The notes beneath the pieces are model-generated. The model made no database searches and was not told where the DNA came from. It saw only the letters and a program-made list of their open reading frames with translations. 64,000 bases of DNA from Solen grandis (lineage: Eukaryota > Mollusca > Bivalvia > Adapedonta > Solenidae), in contig CM037792.1 in assembly GCA_021229015.1 (NCBI GenBank), forward strand, positions 5,151,876-5,215,875. Direction: 5' to 3'. Each line of letters opens with the position of its first letter. The first letter of the stretch is position 1. Shown here one piece after another: positions 46,291 through 57,936 of the stretch. Made by a program: the position numbers and the translations under genes.

Positions 46291-47877
46291 TTTGACCTTA
46301 AAGTTTTTGTTTTTCAAGGGCTTAAGTTATGGTCCATCGTTGGATAACCCACGCCCACCGATCTCGATACTCTCTATAAATCACCCGTTGGTTTTTCACA
46401 TTTTTTCCAGAAGACGATACAGTAATTCAATTAGATGCAGGATAACCATATCTGAAATATGAAAGTATCCCAGACCAAGCACTGATGATCTTACCTCCAC
46501 GTGAAGAGTATCCAAAATGTAAACGTCATTTTGACTGGCTGAAATATGCTCGTGCTTAAGGCCTCAAAACGTTAACTCTCTATTGAACAATCCACAGTTG
46601 ATGAATGGAGAAAATCGGAACTAATTGACCGTGGGTGTCCGACGACGGCTATTATGGTTGTGATAGTAACATTTCTACAGAATAAAATCAAATTAAGCCA
46701 TCGTTCTTTAAAAAAAGATTTGAAATAACATTATTATGGTTGTCTTGACAATATGCAAAGATTCCGTTTAATTTGCAAATACGTTTAAAACTCACCAAAG
46801 GATCATTTATGCTTAGTTTCATCTACCCAGGAGTTCAAGGAAAGATGTAATCTAAAGTAAACTTTTGTAAACACAGGGAGATCCCTTCACGAATGAGAAC
46901 GCGGTTGGATGACGGACCGATAAATCTGGACGTATACTATTCCAAGTTATCAATGACACCGTCTAGAAAAAGAACACACTTTAAAACGGTGATTTAAAAA
47001 TAAAATCACACCTGTTTCTTCTAAAAGCAAAATCCTTAAACAAATGTGCTGATTAACATATTGTCAACCAAGCGTGGGAATACTCCTAAATTCCTTTAAA
47101 ATAATTGATTTCTCTTGTCTAAAATCGTGTCCTCATTTCTTTCGAAAATATCACAAAAAAGGGAAAATTGTGTCGTTTTACTAGATAGTGGAACGCTAGA
47201 TATTGATCATAATAAATAAGTTACGTCTAAAATGTTTCAGAAGGGATTGCTTCGGAAGACATTTTCCGATGATGTTTAAACGAAATGGAATGGAAAACCT
47301 ACAGTTTTATTTGTTAAACAAGAAATGACTTTTTATTTCATTGTTTATTGAAAAGAAACTTTGCTGATCTTGAAAAAAATTATTCTAAGTAAATTACTCA
47401 TTAGGTTTTAGAGCATTATTGTTTTATTTATTTTTTATTTATATTATTTTTTCATTTTGCATAATTTTATTGTGCACATTTTAAGCAAATGTTATCAAAC
47501 TCAGGACTTATACCCAAAGTTGCGAGAAGCTTATATTTTTTTTACAATCAGCCTTCACTGGCAGTTCACTATCTATATTTGTTGCCTTCATATTTCAACT
47601 GCTTTTTTATAATAATGGATGCAATTTATCTTAATAAGATAAGATAAAGATTTCCCATGATATTTACTGACAGGAAATGCTGTTGATATATGTACAACCA
47701 TCTGCAAGTAAAAAGAAAAACAGCTAGCGGAAACGGGTTTTAATTCATTATAATGCGAATACATAACTTAGCTTTAGTTCTGCTAGCAACTATCTTGTCT
47801 TACATAATGAAATAAAACCCGGTCCCCAAAGAGTGTAACAACACAAAACATGTTACTGTAACTTAAACAAGAGAGAA

Positions 47878-47880
<3 letters not shown>
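46291..47880. other. No gene recognised
   Basis: AT-rich flank of the minisatellite. No exon or element ends are seen. Confidence 0.3.
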
Positions 47881-47920
<40 letters not shown>

Positions 47921-47939
47921 AGAGAGAGAGAGAGAGAGA
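47881..47939. repeat. (TA)n(GA)n microsatellite
   Basis: About 19 TA repeats followed by about 10 AG repeats. Confidence 0.97.
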
Positions 47940-48226
47940 AAGAAAAGCATAAATATAAAATGTTTTCATTCAAAATAATATTTAACGCACTGATTCATAG
48001 AAATAGTAGATCTTGTTCTAGGTCACGTAAACAATCCCAACAGATCCGTTGACAGTTGTTCGTTCACAGAAGCCTTTGCTTTCTGACAAGTTAAATCGGC
48101 TTTTGTATGTAAATTGCATAAAAAACGCCACTTTAGTAAATACCCACTTCGGTGAATTCCGGTTTAATATAGAATAAGGTATCACCGAAGCAGGTGCTTG
48201 CTGTACCACGTGACACATTCCTCAAC

Positions 48227-48325
48227 ATGGCGTCGTCACCTTTCCCGAGTAGAAAATTTGAAAGTGTTATTAAACTGTCAGCCTTTGCAGCGAGCGCACG
48301 CGCGAAGGGTGAAAGTGACCAGTAA
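48227..48325 (+). CDS. Small ORF with strong start context, candidate first exon
   Basis: The 32-residue frame starts at ATG 48227 in the context CTCAACATGGCG (A at -3, G at +4): MASSPFPSRKFESVIKLSAF then AASARAKGESDQ. An E-box-type CACGTGAC lies at 48207-48214, and the ORF is locally CpG-rich (gcagcgagcgcacgcgcg). Possible donors are GTGAAA at about 48309 and GTAATG at 48322, so it may be the first coding exon of a plus-strand gene with the rest unseen. A longer minus-strand frame overlaps it and looks like its shadow. Confidence 0.3.
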   Translation: MASSPFPSRKFESVIKLSAFAASARAKGESDQ

Positions 48326-48954
48326 TGTAGCGGCACATGGAAATGAAAAAAAATCTTGATATAGGTTAAATACCGTTCGTAACGCTTAGCCAATGATGAA
48401 AAAACTATCAATTTTCTACAATCAAATAATGTTGCATTGGGTGACCATGCGTCACCTGTAGATGGGTATTGATAGTCGTAACACACGCAGAAATAGTTGT
48501 AAATCAAATTATTAGTTAATGACCATCTGTAAACGAGCTGCTTTTATGTCGTATCGTCAAAACAATTGTTGGCTGTAAAATAACGTATGTACTTATTTCA
48601 ACACTGAAGAACATAACAGTTATCGCCGAGGCTAACTTTTAGGAGTTTCTGTTTTTAACACGTTTTAATAATAGAGATGATGTCCATATAGCGTTTTTGT
48701 GCATAATTTTAATCATTAATTTCCTACCTTTATTTATACACGATTTCTTTCATTTCTCCCTGGAGACAAAATAGAATATAAACATAATTAGTAAACTGTT
48801 TTTATTTCATATTTACCGACTGATTTTATTGAAGAAAAATATTTGTGTCTTAACAACTGAATCCCTTATAATTTTGTCTCTGCAGCTCACTGTAATAATA
48901 AAAACTGTATAGATGCCACAAGACAAAAATGATTATCATAAACAATTTGCCATA

Positions 48955-49150
48955 CAGGTGAACCTGTATTAGCGGCTACCTGTATTAAGCGGTCATCCTG
49001 CATGTAACGCCCATTTTCAATATCAATATATTAAATATTATTATATCAAATATTATATATTTAATCTTTATTAAGCGACTACATCTGTTAAGCGGTCAAT
49101 TTCTCTTGTTCTCTTGACTGGCTGCTTAAGGCATGTTTGTCCTATTAAGT
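48955..49150 (+). repeat. Dispersed repeat with TGTATTAAGCGGTC motifs
   Basis: Repeated phrases cctgtattagcggctacctg, tgtattaagcggtcatcctg, tattaagcgactacatctg and ttaagcggtcaatttctc occur with tcctattaag at the end. I associate this with a widespread repeat in invertebrate genomes. No ORF. Confidence 0.5.
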
Positions 49151-51260
49151 ACTCTATAGCAAGCAAAAGACACATATTACACAATTGCTATTTTTCGAGA
49201 GGTTAAGTCTGGAGCCATACTCTAAAAGAAGTTTCTGTTTAATTGATTAGCACCCCGTGAAGAAACAGCATTTTACATCTTGTGTAATGCAATTTGTAAA
49301 GACACTTTCTACTTTGTTTACATAAAACCAATGTCCTTGACAGGATGGTATCTATAAGTAAGTCTTATTTAACGTTATAAACACGTAGTTTGCACTCATC
49401 GACTGTTGTTGAAAGAAGGGTACATTTAAAAACGAATTAATTAGCGTTCAGACGTATCATATATACTGGCCTAGAACGCTGTTTCATGCCATCGACTTTA
49501 CATTAATGCAGACATACCAATGATGAAAACCGACACTTAATACTTAACTGTGAAAGAGGGGAGATTCTTCCTTAGATCATTATTTCAGATAAAATAGGCT
49601 GTCAAGAAGCAAACATTTTATGTTTTTTTGTTATTGAATTGTTTTATACTTTTAATGACATATTATTTCCTAATCACGTGTAAACTTTCATCTGCTGTTT
49701 AAACAAATAATATATAACATGCTTCAGGCTTTGTACATTTTCACTTCGCAAATAAATCACAGCGAGCGCCCATGTCTCTGAGGGCACTGTCGGAATTTTA
49801 ACCATCAAAACGGTGAAAAGTTTTCAAATTCTCCCAAATTTCAAACGCCCCCCCCCCCACACACCGTAATTAATACATTAATAGTATTATTGATTTTCTT
49901 TTGGGTTTTCATTTTTTCTAAACTGGATTTATATGGGTCAAAATTGGCTGGTGAAGCCCCCCACTCCTAGAACTTGGAAACGTTTACAAATGCCCTTTTT
50001 TATGTTCTTCTTTGGGGAATGCAAATTACTTATTTTATTTATACCAAAGACCCGGCTACCAAAGCGAGCTCTACGGCACGCGTATTGTAAATTTTTGTTC
50101 ACATACAAACGCTTTGAAAAAAGATTTTTTTGAGGGACATAATATATTTAAAAAACCAAGGCGTTTCCCTTTGTAAATAAATTCTGGGAAATAAGTCTGC
50201 AGTGAGTAACACTATTTTCAACTGCTTGCGTCATAAAAAAAAACAACGTGTCACTGTGACATTAATTGATTCTTCTCGAAAATCTTATGGATATAATTGT
50301 ATACTATATTTTGCTTTATCCTTATTATTTCTAATAAATCATAAACATCTACATGCACATTAGATCCCCCCTCTCTCTCTCATTAATAAAGAAAAAAAAA
50401 AAGATTCAAAAGATCTTAGATTAAAGATGTAGTATATCTATGCATATTGTCAAGATATATTTCAGCTATGATCCAGTGTCATAGACCCACATACACACTC
50501 TCTCTCTCACATTTGTTTCTTCCTTTTACAAAGCAGACAAAATTCCATTCACAAAATTTATATTTCAACCCTGATAATAACGTTGATCATATGTTTATTT
50601 TGAATGTAGGTCAATTTATGTGCATGGGCTTGGTTTAAGTAATAAGATGTAATTTTGGTCATGTTATTGGTGAAAACACAATTCCTTCATATAAATTTGC
50701 ATGGGGATTCTTTTAATGCTCTATCATTCAGGTTTGGATAATATGTTTCCTGTAAATATGCAATCAACTACATACAAGTTATTATTCAATCTAGTGACCA
50801 TCTGTCTGATTATGTTTATGTCTTTATCCCTTGTTACAAAAACACAATTTATTTTTATCAACTAGTCTTTTTAAATGAAATCAAGTCTTACGTAATTTAC
50901 AGAGAAGTCAACTGTTAACAAGTATGGTATATAAAGCCTATCCTATACAAGTTGATGTGTTCAGATATCCATAAAGTGTGAGGATAAATGGAATTAATTA
51001 ATAATTTATGTTCTGCAAAATGCATTACTCCTTTTTTTTGTCAGGGGAAGGAAATATAAAGGCCCTGGCGTTAAGTACCTCATGCAAGTATTTGAGTCTC
51101 ACCATATTTGTATTATCGAGCTACGAACAATTACGCGGTATTTCACCTCAAGCGTGACGTAATTTGACAGGGAAAACACCAATAATTATTGATCCTTGTT
51201 TCCAAAGTGTTATTTTCTATTTTCTTTTCTTAATTGTAAGAATGTCTTAATTACCTATCG

Positions 51261-51370
51261 ATTTATCACCAAATACCCGTACCCGGCTACATATAAATTG
51301 CGAAAAAACAGGAGTGCAACCCCTCACGATGACGACTGTTGGGTTCAAACACAATTCTTAAAATAGTGCA
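51261..51370 (-). mobile_element. SINE fragment, family 2
   Basis: The sequence atttatcaccaaatacccgt acccggctac is the inverse of the 3' end of the copy at 31755-32062, followed by gaaaaaacaggagtgcaacc. Confidence 0.65.
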
Positions 51371-51647
51371 TGTTTGATACGCTTCTTAACAATCCTATAT
51401 ATGGAAGTTGTTTAATTGTTATTAAAGCAAATTTCACACTTGATAATTATTACAATACAGCATGCCCTGCAGGTTTCTTTTTACCCACAAAATTGGCCAA
51501 AGCATCTACAAAATTGTAGGGCTCTCTATATGAAGGGGTACAAAGCTCAGGAAAAACAGAAATTGTATCCCCCGTTACAAGACTCAGCAGGCACCCTGTA
51601 ATAAAATGACCACTATGGTATAATGTTTCTTGTTCTCGTTTGGATTA

Positions 51648-52904
51648 AGAGGGCAAGTCAATAAATAACCAGGATAAACCCATTTCGGGTTGAGATCTAC
51701 CTCTTCTTTTTCAATATAATTTCCCTCCAAGGCTATGCACTTGGACCCAAAGGTGTCCAAGTGCCATCAGCCCAGAAGTGAAGAAGTCTGGGTCCTTTCC
51801 ACGGGAAACACTCTACAATGCCGCCACGACTTATTCGTCAGACCGAAAATGACGTCCACCTATATCCTTTTTTCAAATTTGGAAAAAGGAAAAGTCGTGG
51901 AGAGGGCTGGTGGTAGGAGGGGCGGTATAAAATTTATTCCCTTTCGTTCACAGATCCATTGCAACTTTACAAGTGTGGACTCTTGCTTGTCGTTGCAGCA
52001 AAACACCTTTGGGAGTTTACCACGGCGTTTCTCCCGGGTGGCGTTCCTACGGTCTAACAATTTGCTGTATGCTGGTTTTGTATTCTCTTGGGTAAAAAGT
52101 CCAACAAAAAAAGCCTTTGTGTCCCAAAAACACTTTGCCCGCAGATGGTTGCTCATTGCTAAAGTTCTTTGGCCTTGGGGATCCCGGCCCTACGCACTGA
52201 CGACTCTGGGCTTTATTTTCTGGTTCATTAAAATGCACCCAAGTCTCATTCACAGTAACTAGACGCAAAAGGATTTCATCTTTTGATCTCAAACACTTCA
52301 ACAACGCACTGCATGCTGATGCTCTCGTTGCCATTTGCTCATTGCTAAAGGATTTTGGGACCCAACGGGCTGTAAGCTTGCGCATCCCTAAACGATCATG
52401 CACAATTGTTAAAACGGTACCATGTGAAATGCCTAATGCCTGTGCTATTTCTTCAACCTGACTTCTTCGCCTATCTGAGTATACCAGATCTCTGACTTTA
52501 TAACACATTTCTTCGTCGGTGGCATCAATTGGGCGTCCAGACCTGGCTTCATTTTCAAAAGACGTTCTACCGCGTTTAAACTTCCCAACCCAGAATTTAA
52601 CTTGAGAATAAGATGGTGCAGAAGACCCATACACATCAAGTAACTCGGCATGTATGTCCTTACCAGTTTTACCTTTTAAATGCAAGTACCGAATTACAGC
52701 ACGGTACTCCACTTTTGATGAAAAGCTTGCTTTTTATATCACTAGCCATGTTTGACATTCAATATCATGACAAACAAATGACTGTATACATGTGTAGTTT
52801 TGTACACAGGTATAGTACAAGTATTGAAACAATGCGAGAAAATCGAGGATGTCTCGGTAGATCGGAGATGTCAAAGTGCTGCTTAATTTATTGACTCGCC
52901 CTCG
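51648..52904 (-). mobile_element. Complete mariner-family element, inactive, 1257 bp
   Basis: The ends are inverted: AGAGGGCAAGTCAATAAAT at 51648 and, on the other strand from 52904, CGAGGGCGAGTCAATAAAT. Both sides are flanked by TA (51646-51647, 52905-52906). Length and target site are typical of mariner. It encodes a broken transposase on the minus strand. Insertion is complete, with no truncation of either end. Confidence 0.93.
51690..52749 (-). pseudogene. Mariner transposase pseudogene (SETMAR/GVQW3-like)
   Basis: The probable original start, MASDIKSKLFIK (ATG at 52749), is one base out of frame with the following VEYRAVIRYLHLKG, so a one-base insertion separates them. The main open piece (down to about 52150) holds the N-terminal helix-turn-helix pair: VKFWVGKFKRGRTSFENEAR, SGRPIDATDEE and VEEIAQALGISHGTV. 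The catalytic motif reads VTVNETWVHF, where active mariners have D in place of N. Near 52150 the frame shifts (CFWDTKAFF in another frame). The C-terminal part has PPLLPPALS and SKCIALEGNYIEK in separate frames with a TAG and further stops, and no stop codon precedes the terminal repeat. Mariner transposases cut and rejoin element ends at TA. This copy cannot. Confidence 0.93.
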
Positions 52905-53120
52905 TATCTTAAATCTTACATACCAATATGGCTGTTATGAAGAACACAGAACTTCATTACAACTGTTGTTTTAGATATTAATCTCTTTATGTCCACCATA
53001 ACTCGTGACTCATTTTGAGTTCACTATCGACAACTGAAGACGCCATTTTGGAAATAATATTTTTGACTGTTGTTTGGATTTTACGAGCCATCGAGCTCAT
53101 ATTTCGTTGGTAAAAAAAAA

Positions 53121-53225
53121 AGCGTGTTTAAACGCGATTCTTTGGCGAATTAACGCATAATTTTCGCGTTATAACGCGAAATTTGCGCGAATTAACGCGA
53201 TGCTTTCGCGAATTAAACGCGTTTA
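53121..53225. repeat. CGCG-rich palindromic block
   Basis: The motif GCGAATTAACGC recurs about three times, with a perfect 20-bp palindrome TTTCGCGTTATAACGCGAAA (53162-53181) and AAACGCG at both edges. It holds many CpG within 105 bp of surrounding AT-rich DNA. No reading frame or known element matches. Confidence 0.85.
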
Positions 53226-53349
53226 TTTTCACAGTTTTATATGATATTAATGATAATTTTTTTTTATAGATTAATAAAGATTTCTATATGTCAATTAAGC
53301 GATACTATTTTTAGTATTTGTTAAGAATACTGAATATGCATGGATATAC

Positions 53350-53803
53350 AATGTAGATAAGTGAGGATATGTGAATTTTGTAATTTAGAATATAATAATG
53401 GGAAAAATTTTTTGGACAGTCAATACGTACAAAATCAAAAATTATTCCAATATATAAAAGGATCAGATTTTGTAAAATTTGTTGTAATAATGTAAAATTA
53501 TGGTGCTATGCGAAATTCAAAAGTGACTGCAATGTTGAGTGTCATGTAAATTCATTAAATATTGATAAGTGTAGGAAATGTTAAGCAAATTTTAATAGTT
53601 CTGCACATTGTCTTATGATAGAGACAGGGCGTTATTATAATATACCTAGAGAATATAGATATTGTCCATACTATGAGTGTTATCAGGAAGATGAGTTTCA
53701 TTTAACATTGTTTATGCATTTGTCCATTATATAAGAATATTCGTTAAAAACTTTGGTCTTATGATATGCAGAAATGAAAATGTCATTAAAAGATAAGCAA
53801 TAT
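53350..53803 (+). pseudogene. Decayed LINE reverse-transcriptase 3' end (zinc-finger-like C-terminus)
   Basis: In broken plus-strand frames: KLWCYAKFKSDCN, then IETGRYYNIPREYRYCPYYE and EDEFHL near 53620-53700. This is the pattern of the C-terminal region of many non-LTR retrotransposon ORF2 proteins (SSH-L-IE-GRY...R-C-x2-C...EDE-HF). Several in-frame stops and a lost cysteine (CPYYEC) show it is long dead. The right side disappears into the N gap. The exact clade cannot be set. Confidence 0.7.
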
Positions 53804-53903
53804 NNNNNNNNNNNNNNNNNNNNNNNNNNNNNNNNNNNNNNNNNNNNNNNNNNNNNNNNNNNNNNNNNNNNNNNNNNNNNNNNNNNNNNNNNNNNNNNNN
53901 NNN
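53804..53903. other. Assembly gap (100 N)
   Basis: Exactly 100 N, probably a placeholder of unknown length, inside or beside the LINE relic. Confidence 0.99.
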
Positions 53904-54531
53904 CTGGAATCACCCAAAATGCGTTTTAAGAAAAAATACAGGGGGAAGAAATGGTTAAATAAACACATATCTAGAACAGACATCCACACACGAGTCAAAC
54001 ACAAGGAGGTACTGCTACCTTTACTACTTGAAATGACCATATAAAAACCTAGTGCATCCATACATCACAACAATATAATCTATACGTTATCACAAATAAC
54101 AATAAAAGACAATCAAATGAAAATACATAAACAGGAACTCAAATTAATAAATTTTACAAATGCGGTTTGGTCTGATGCAGCTAATAAGAGTCTAAGTCCA
54201 ATGTCAACCCCTAACTCCATAAAAATGACTTCAATGAAAAGACGGTACTCGGCCTTGCATAGGGCAAGTCGTCTGAAAACGTTGTAAAACACATTGCTTC
54301 ATGTTAGTATTTTTCTGTAAAAGCCGTTGTCCGCTAACATACGACTTTAACGGCTTTCAGATTGTTTAAGATTCACATTTACATTTTCGCACTTGGCCAT
54401 TCCATAGTAGACTAATGTTTTCACACAGGGTGACAAAGAATGTAAGTAATATTAGGAAAAGACAACCGTGGCATTTCACACGCACTTTAAATAGTGGAAT
54501 TACGTGTTTATATGGAATCAGGGTTGACAAT

Positions 54532-54558
54532 AAAAAGAAAAAAAAAAAAAAAAAAAAA
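54532..54558. repeat. A-rich run beside an Ig exon donor
   Basis: Nearly pure A on the plus strand, a T run in the transcript, starting about 17 nt downstream of the donor of the Ig exon at 54576. Confidence 0.9.
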
Positions 54559-54575
54559 CAAACTGGAACACCAAC

Positions 54576-54799
54576 CGTGCAGCTGCAGGACGACCTCATC
54601 GTGGTTGGACGGGTTTCCTTTTGGCCCTAGTTCGCCATGATTATAACACATAAATCGGGCCCCATCTAGAGCCTCCGTCATGGTTAGGGTAATGGTGCTC
54701 TTCCCAATGAAAGTACAGTCGGTCGCTGGGGAATTGGTTTGCTCCACTCCGTCTGTCACCAGCTGGAAGGTGTTGTGGCCCGCAAGCTTGTACGACCAT
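54576..54799 (-). CDS. Immunoglobulin-superfamily protein, exon for second half of an Ig domain
   Basis: This 224-nt exon begins after acceptor ggtcag. Its first A completes a glutamine codon from the exon at 61930, then WSYKLAGHNTFQLVTDGVEQ follows: the C-strand tryptophan, KSTITLTMTEAL (E strand) and LDGARFMCYN, the canonical D-x-A-x-F-x-C of an Ig F strand. It ends VVLQLH plus G before a GTTGGT donor, in phase 1. The spacing from the B-strand cysteine (previous exon) to this cysteine is 62 residues, normal for an Ig fold. An extra cysteine (TDCTF) sits in the middle. The protein is probably extracellular or membrane-bound; no signal peptide or membrane exon is visible in the window, so the gene cannot be named. 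Confidence 0.85.
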
Positions 54800-54933
54800 C
54801 TGACCAATTAAGAACATCAGCATAACTTCAGTGTCAATTTTTTTTTCTTACTAGCAGGACTCATCATTTACCTTTTCGCTATATGCATACATAGGAAAAT
54901 TGGCCCCGTCCCTTGCTGTCATGTATTTTATAG

Positions 54934-55663
54934 GCATACGTGCACAATGTAATTATTTTCAATCCAGACAAAGAAGGAAAATTAAAATTAGCCATGATAA
55001 TTTTCTAAAACTTTGTATGATTATAGAAAATTCCATTAGAAACTAGTTAATGGGGAAAAAATGGGGGTCACCATTCTACTTTTTGAGTTATCTGTCCCCG
55101 AAAGTGAGTTTTTTTTTCTCTTTTATTTTATTTTCAAGGGCGGATAACTCAAAATCAAGCCTATCGATACCTTATTTAATTTCATATTATTGTTTGCTGT
55201 TTCATTTCCAGTCATTATGCTAAGTTTAAAACAATTATGTTCTTACGTTCAATAGATTTTCACTATGCTTCAGCAAATAAACATACTGCGTTTTTCCTAA
55301 AAAAATATAAAAAAATTCTATATATTCGCGTATGCGACTATAGTTTAAAATTTATTGCATAGAATTTCTAAAACTTTCACAGTCACAGAGAATACAGAGC
55401 CAAACATCGAGTTGAATTTAAATGAAGTGTTGCTAGCCCATAATATTGAGTTATCTGCCCTTGAAAATGACTGAAAAGAGCAAAATACTCACTTTCAGGA
55501 GCAGATAACTCAAAAATTAGAATGGTGACCCCCAATCTTTATCCCATAAATTTATTTCTATTGCACTTTTCTATAATCATCCTACGTTCTAGAAAATTAT
55601 CATGGCTAGTTTTAATTTTCCTTCTTTGTCAATACAGAAAATAACTGAATTGTGCACGTATGC
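54934..55663. mobile_element. Long inverted-repeat (foldback) element, about 730 bp
   Basis: The left arm (54934 to about 55158: gcatacgtgcacaatg, agaaggaaaattaaaattag, gggggtcaccattctac, gataactcaaa) is mirrored by the right arm (about 55447 to 55663), ending gtgcacgtatgc. The arms have moderate mismatches and the spacer is about 290 bp. No ORF and no clear target duplication. It lies in the Ig gene intron. Confidence 0.82.
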
Positions 55664-57654
55664 ATTTAACGGATCGTAATACTTAAAATGTAAAAACAGA
55701 TGTCCATATATTAAAAGTTACATGGGTTTTACCAGCAAGTGCAAGATTTGAAGAATATTCAATTCTGGCAGACTATTTAAAATAAAGTGTCTCGCTGCTA
55801 TGGCAGCTATTTCGTGTTAGTGGGTAATGTTATGGTTGATTGCACAGAATGGAACTAGCACCCTCTCATCCCAAACTGGTTAGCACTTCCATAAAGTTTT
55901 TAGGTACAGTCTATTCTCGTATCGTCCATTCCACCAGGGGATCGACAATACCCAATATAATTCGCTGATTATACTAACCAGTCAGTGTCTGGGGGGAAAA
56001 ACTAAAATGTATGTTTATTTCCCATTGAACAATGTGTGGAATTGTACACCAGCATGTAAATAGGGTGTGCTCGTGCTAAGTGTTCGTTGATTTACGTAGG
56101 TTGGCGTCTGGTTTCGGAGTGAAATCGTCTATACGTTCGTTATTCAGAAGTATACCACGACGTCTGTTCTCAAAACTATTTGTTTCAACGCTTTAACACT
56201 GGTTCGTTTGAATGACTGTCATTTGAAATATGTGCTGCTTTCATTATTTTAAAGTATTGTAATGTATAAATGTAAGATTTTAAAATTATATATAATTAGG
56301 GCATTGTATATCGAGAATGTATTGTTTATTTTTCTTTGAGATAAGAAAGTTTAGAAAAGTTTTTTGCTCTTATTTTGATACAAAATGGCAACAGTTCTTC
56401 ACAATAATACCATGTACCTGAAGGATTAAACAGTAAGAAGTTGCAATGTAGTAGAGCCAAATACATAAACTACCGTATTAACAGAAGATCATTTATTTTC
56501 AACTGCACAATTCAGTATGCATCTTATTTTAACTAATTTTCCATTTTGATAAATGTCTTTACAACAAATAAATTGCATTTAGGGAGACAAATGATCTCAA
56601 ACCGTGCATAGAACATCATTTAGTTAAAACCACGAGAGAAATAAACTCGTTTCATATATCCATGTATTTCCCTTTATTTCGTAATCAATTTCTCCAATAT
56701 ATTCAAATTCAATATGATTCATTGTATAGCACAGTATGTGCAATTATTGATAAAGCTTTTCTCCGAGCTTAATGAGAGCTATTCTCAATCTCCAGAGGAT
56801 GTGTCTCGTGCAGTAACCGCCGACAGCCTATGTTGGAACAAATTGCCCATCAGCTTATGCTATCGCAAGAATCTGCATAAAGGTTCTGGCAAGTATTGTG
56901 TCAGGATATGACACTTTGCAATGTTATGGCTTATGCTAATATAAGGAAACACGTTTGGCTGATTTATGACACTTACCGTGGTAAACATGTGCATTTTAAC
57001 TGAACACTTTGGAATCTTAAGTTTTACGTCTGCGTGCTATAAACCATTCATGTGAACGCAAATTATTTTAGAAAGTAAGCCCGTGATCTATCAGATGTCA
57101 TAAATCCAAACAATATGATCTGAATATATTACAGTATAATCAAGTTAAGAAAATGCAAATTCAGTCCGTGTCAAAACTTATATTACGTTTGGATGAATTT
57201 TAATACGGATTACGGAGTGAATAATTGGAGATGAGCACCTTTCAGCAATAGAAAACAAGATGAGATTTTCAGCGAGAATTATGCTAGCTTTATTTCATTA
57301 ATAAATATTCAAAATTATTCATCTTCGACTCACAAACTTGATGCAAAAACAAGATTGATGTATATTTTGACAAACATCTTATCACCAGTATCTCCTTGAA
57401 CTCGAACACGTTATTTATATAATATAAAGATCATTTTATTTTTACAAACGATCTTTTGCCGACTGTTTTTACTTAAAGATGTAGCATCAAATTGCATTTT
57501 TATTTAACAGATGGTTTTCCTATGATACAAGTTCCATTCGAGTTAAGATAATTCGATTTGATTCAAAATATTTTTTGTCAGGCTCATTTATCATATGCGG
57601 CACTATACATTAAAGATATTTAAGCCTACAAAACAATTTATTGGGGTGCATAAT
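55664..57654. other. Intronic stretch, no feature recognised
   Basis: Plain AT-rich sequence within the 7.1-kb Ig gene intron. The 65-residue ORF near 56714 has no splice signals or motif. Confidence 0.3.
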
Positions 57655-57790
57655 ATACTGTACACTAATATTCGTCGATTTCGTAGAGGGCGTTATCCTT
57701 GAATATTAATCCCCATGAAAACCTTCTTTTGTTACAGTCCTACTGTTCCTTGGACACGAATCCACGAATATACCCACGAAATATCCTTAA
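57655..57790. repeat. Dispersed repeat (CACGAATATT family), copy 2, partial
   Basis: It contains attcgtcgatttcgtagagg, ttgaatattaatcccc and tccacgaatatacccacgaa, parallel to 32985-33180 but lacking a matching right end. Confidence 0.5.
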
Positions 57791-57936
57791 GTACTTAATA
57801 AACAAAATTTTATGTCAATAAAATTCATTGATTTTACAGGACACCCCAATTTCTTTTGTAAAATGATGGTAAAATTTAACGTCGACGCAGACTGTTTTAT
57901 CACACTGATACAAGAAACGGAACACAAATAGATCTT

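Noticed and set aside
48133..48507. 124-codon minus-strand ORF
   Set aside because: It has no motif or splice context and overlaps the better-supported plus-strand start at 48227.
51735..52262. 175-codon plus-strand ORF
   Set aside because: It is antisense to the mariner transposase and has no independent support.
52047..52712. Intact 221-residue gene
   Set aside because: It is only the N-terminal two-thirds of a mariner transposase with a start in the wrong place, a substituted catalytic residue and a frameshifted tail.
53698..54061. ORFs spanning the N gap
   Set aside because: They are open only because unknown bases are read as X.
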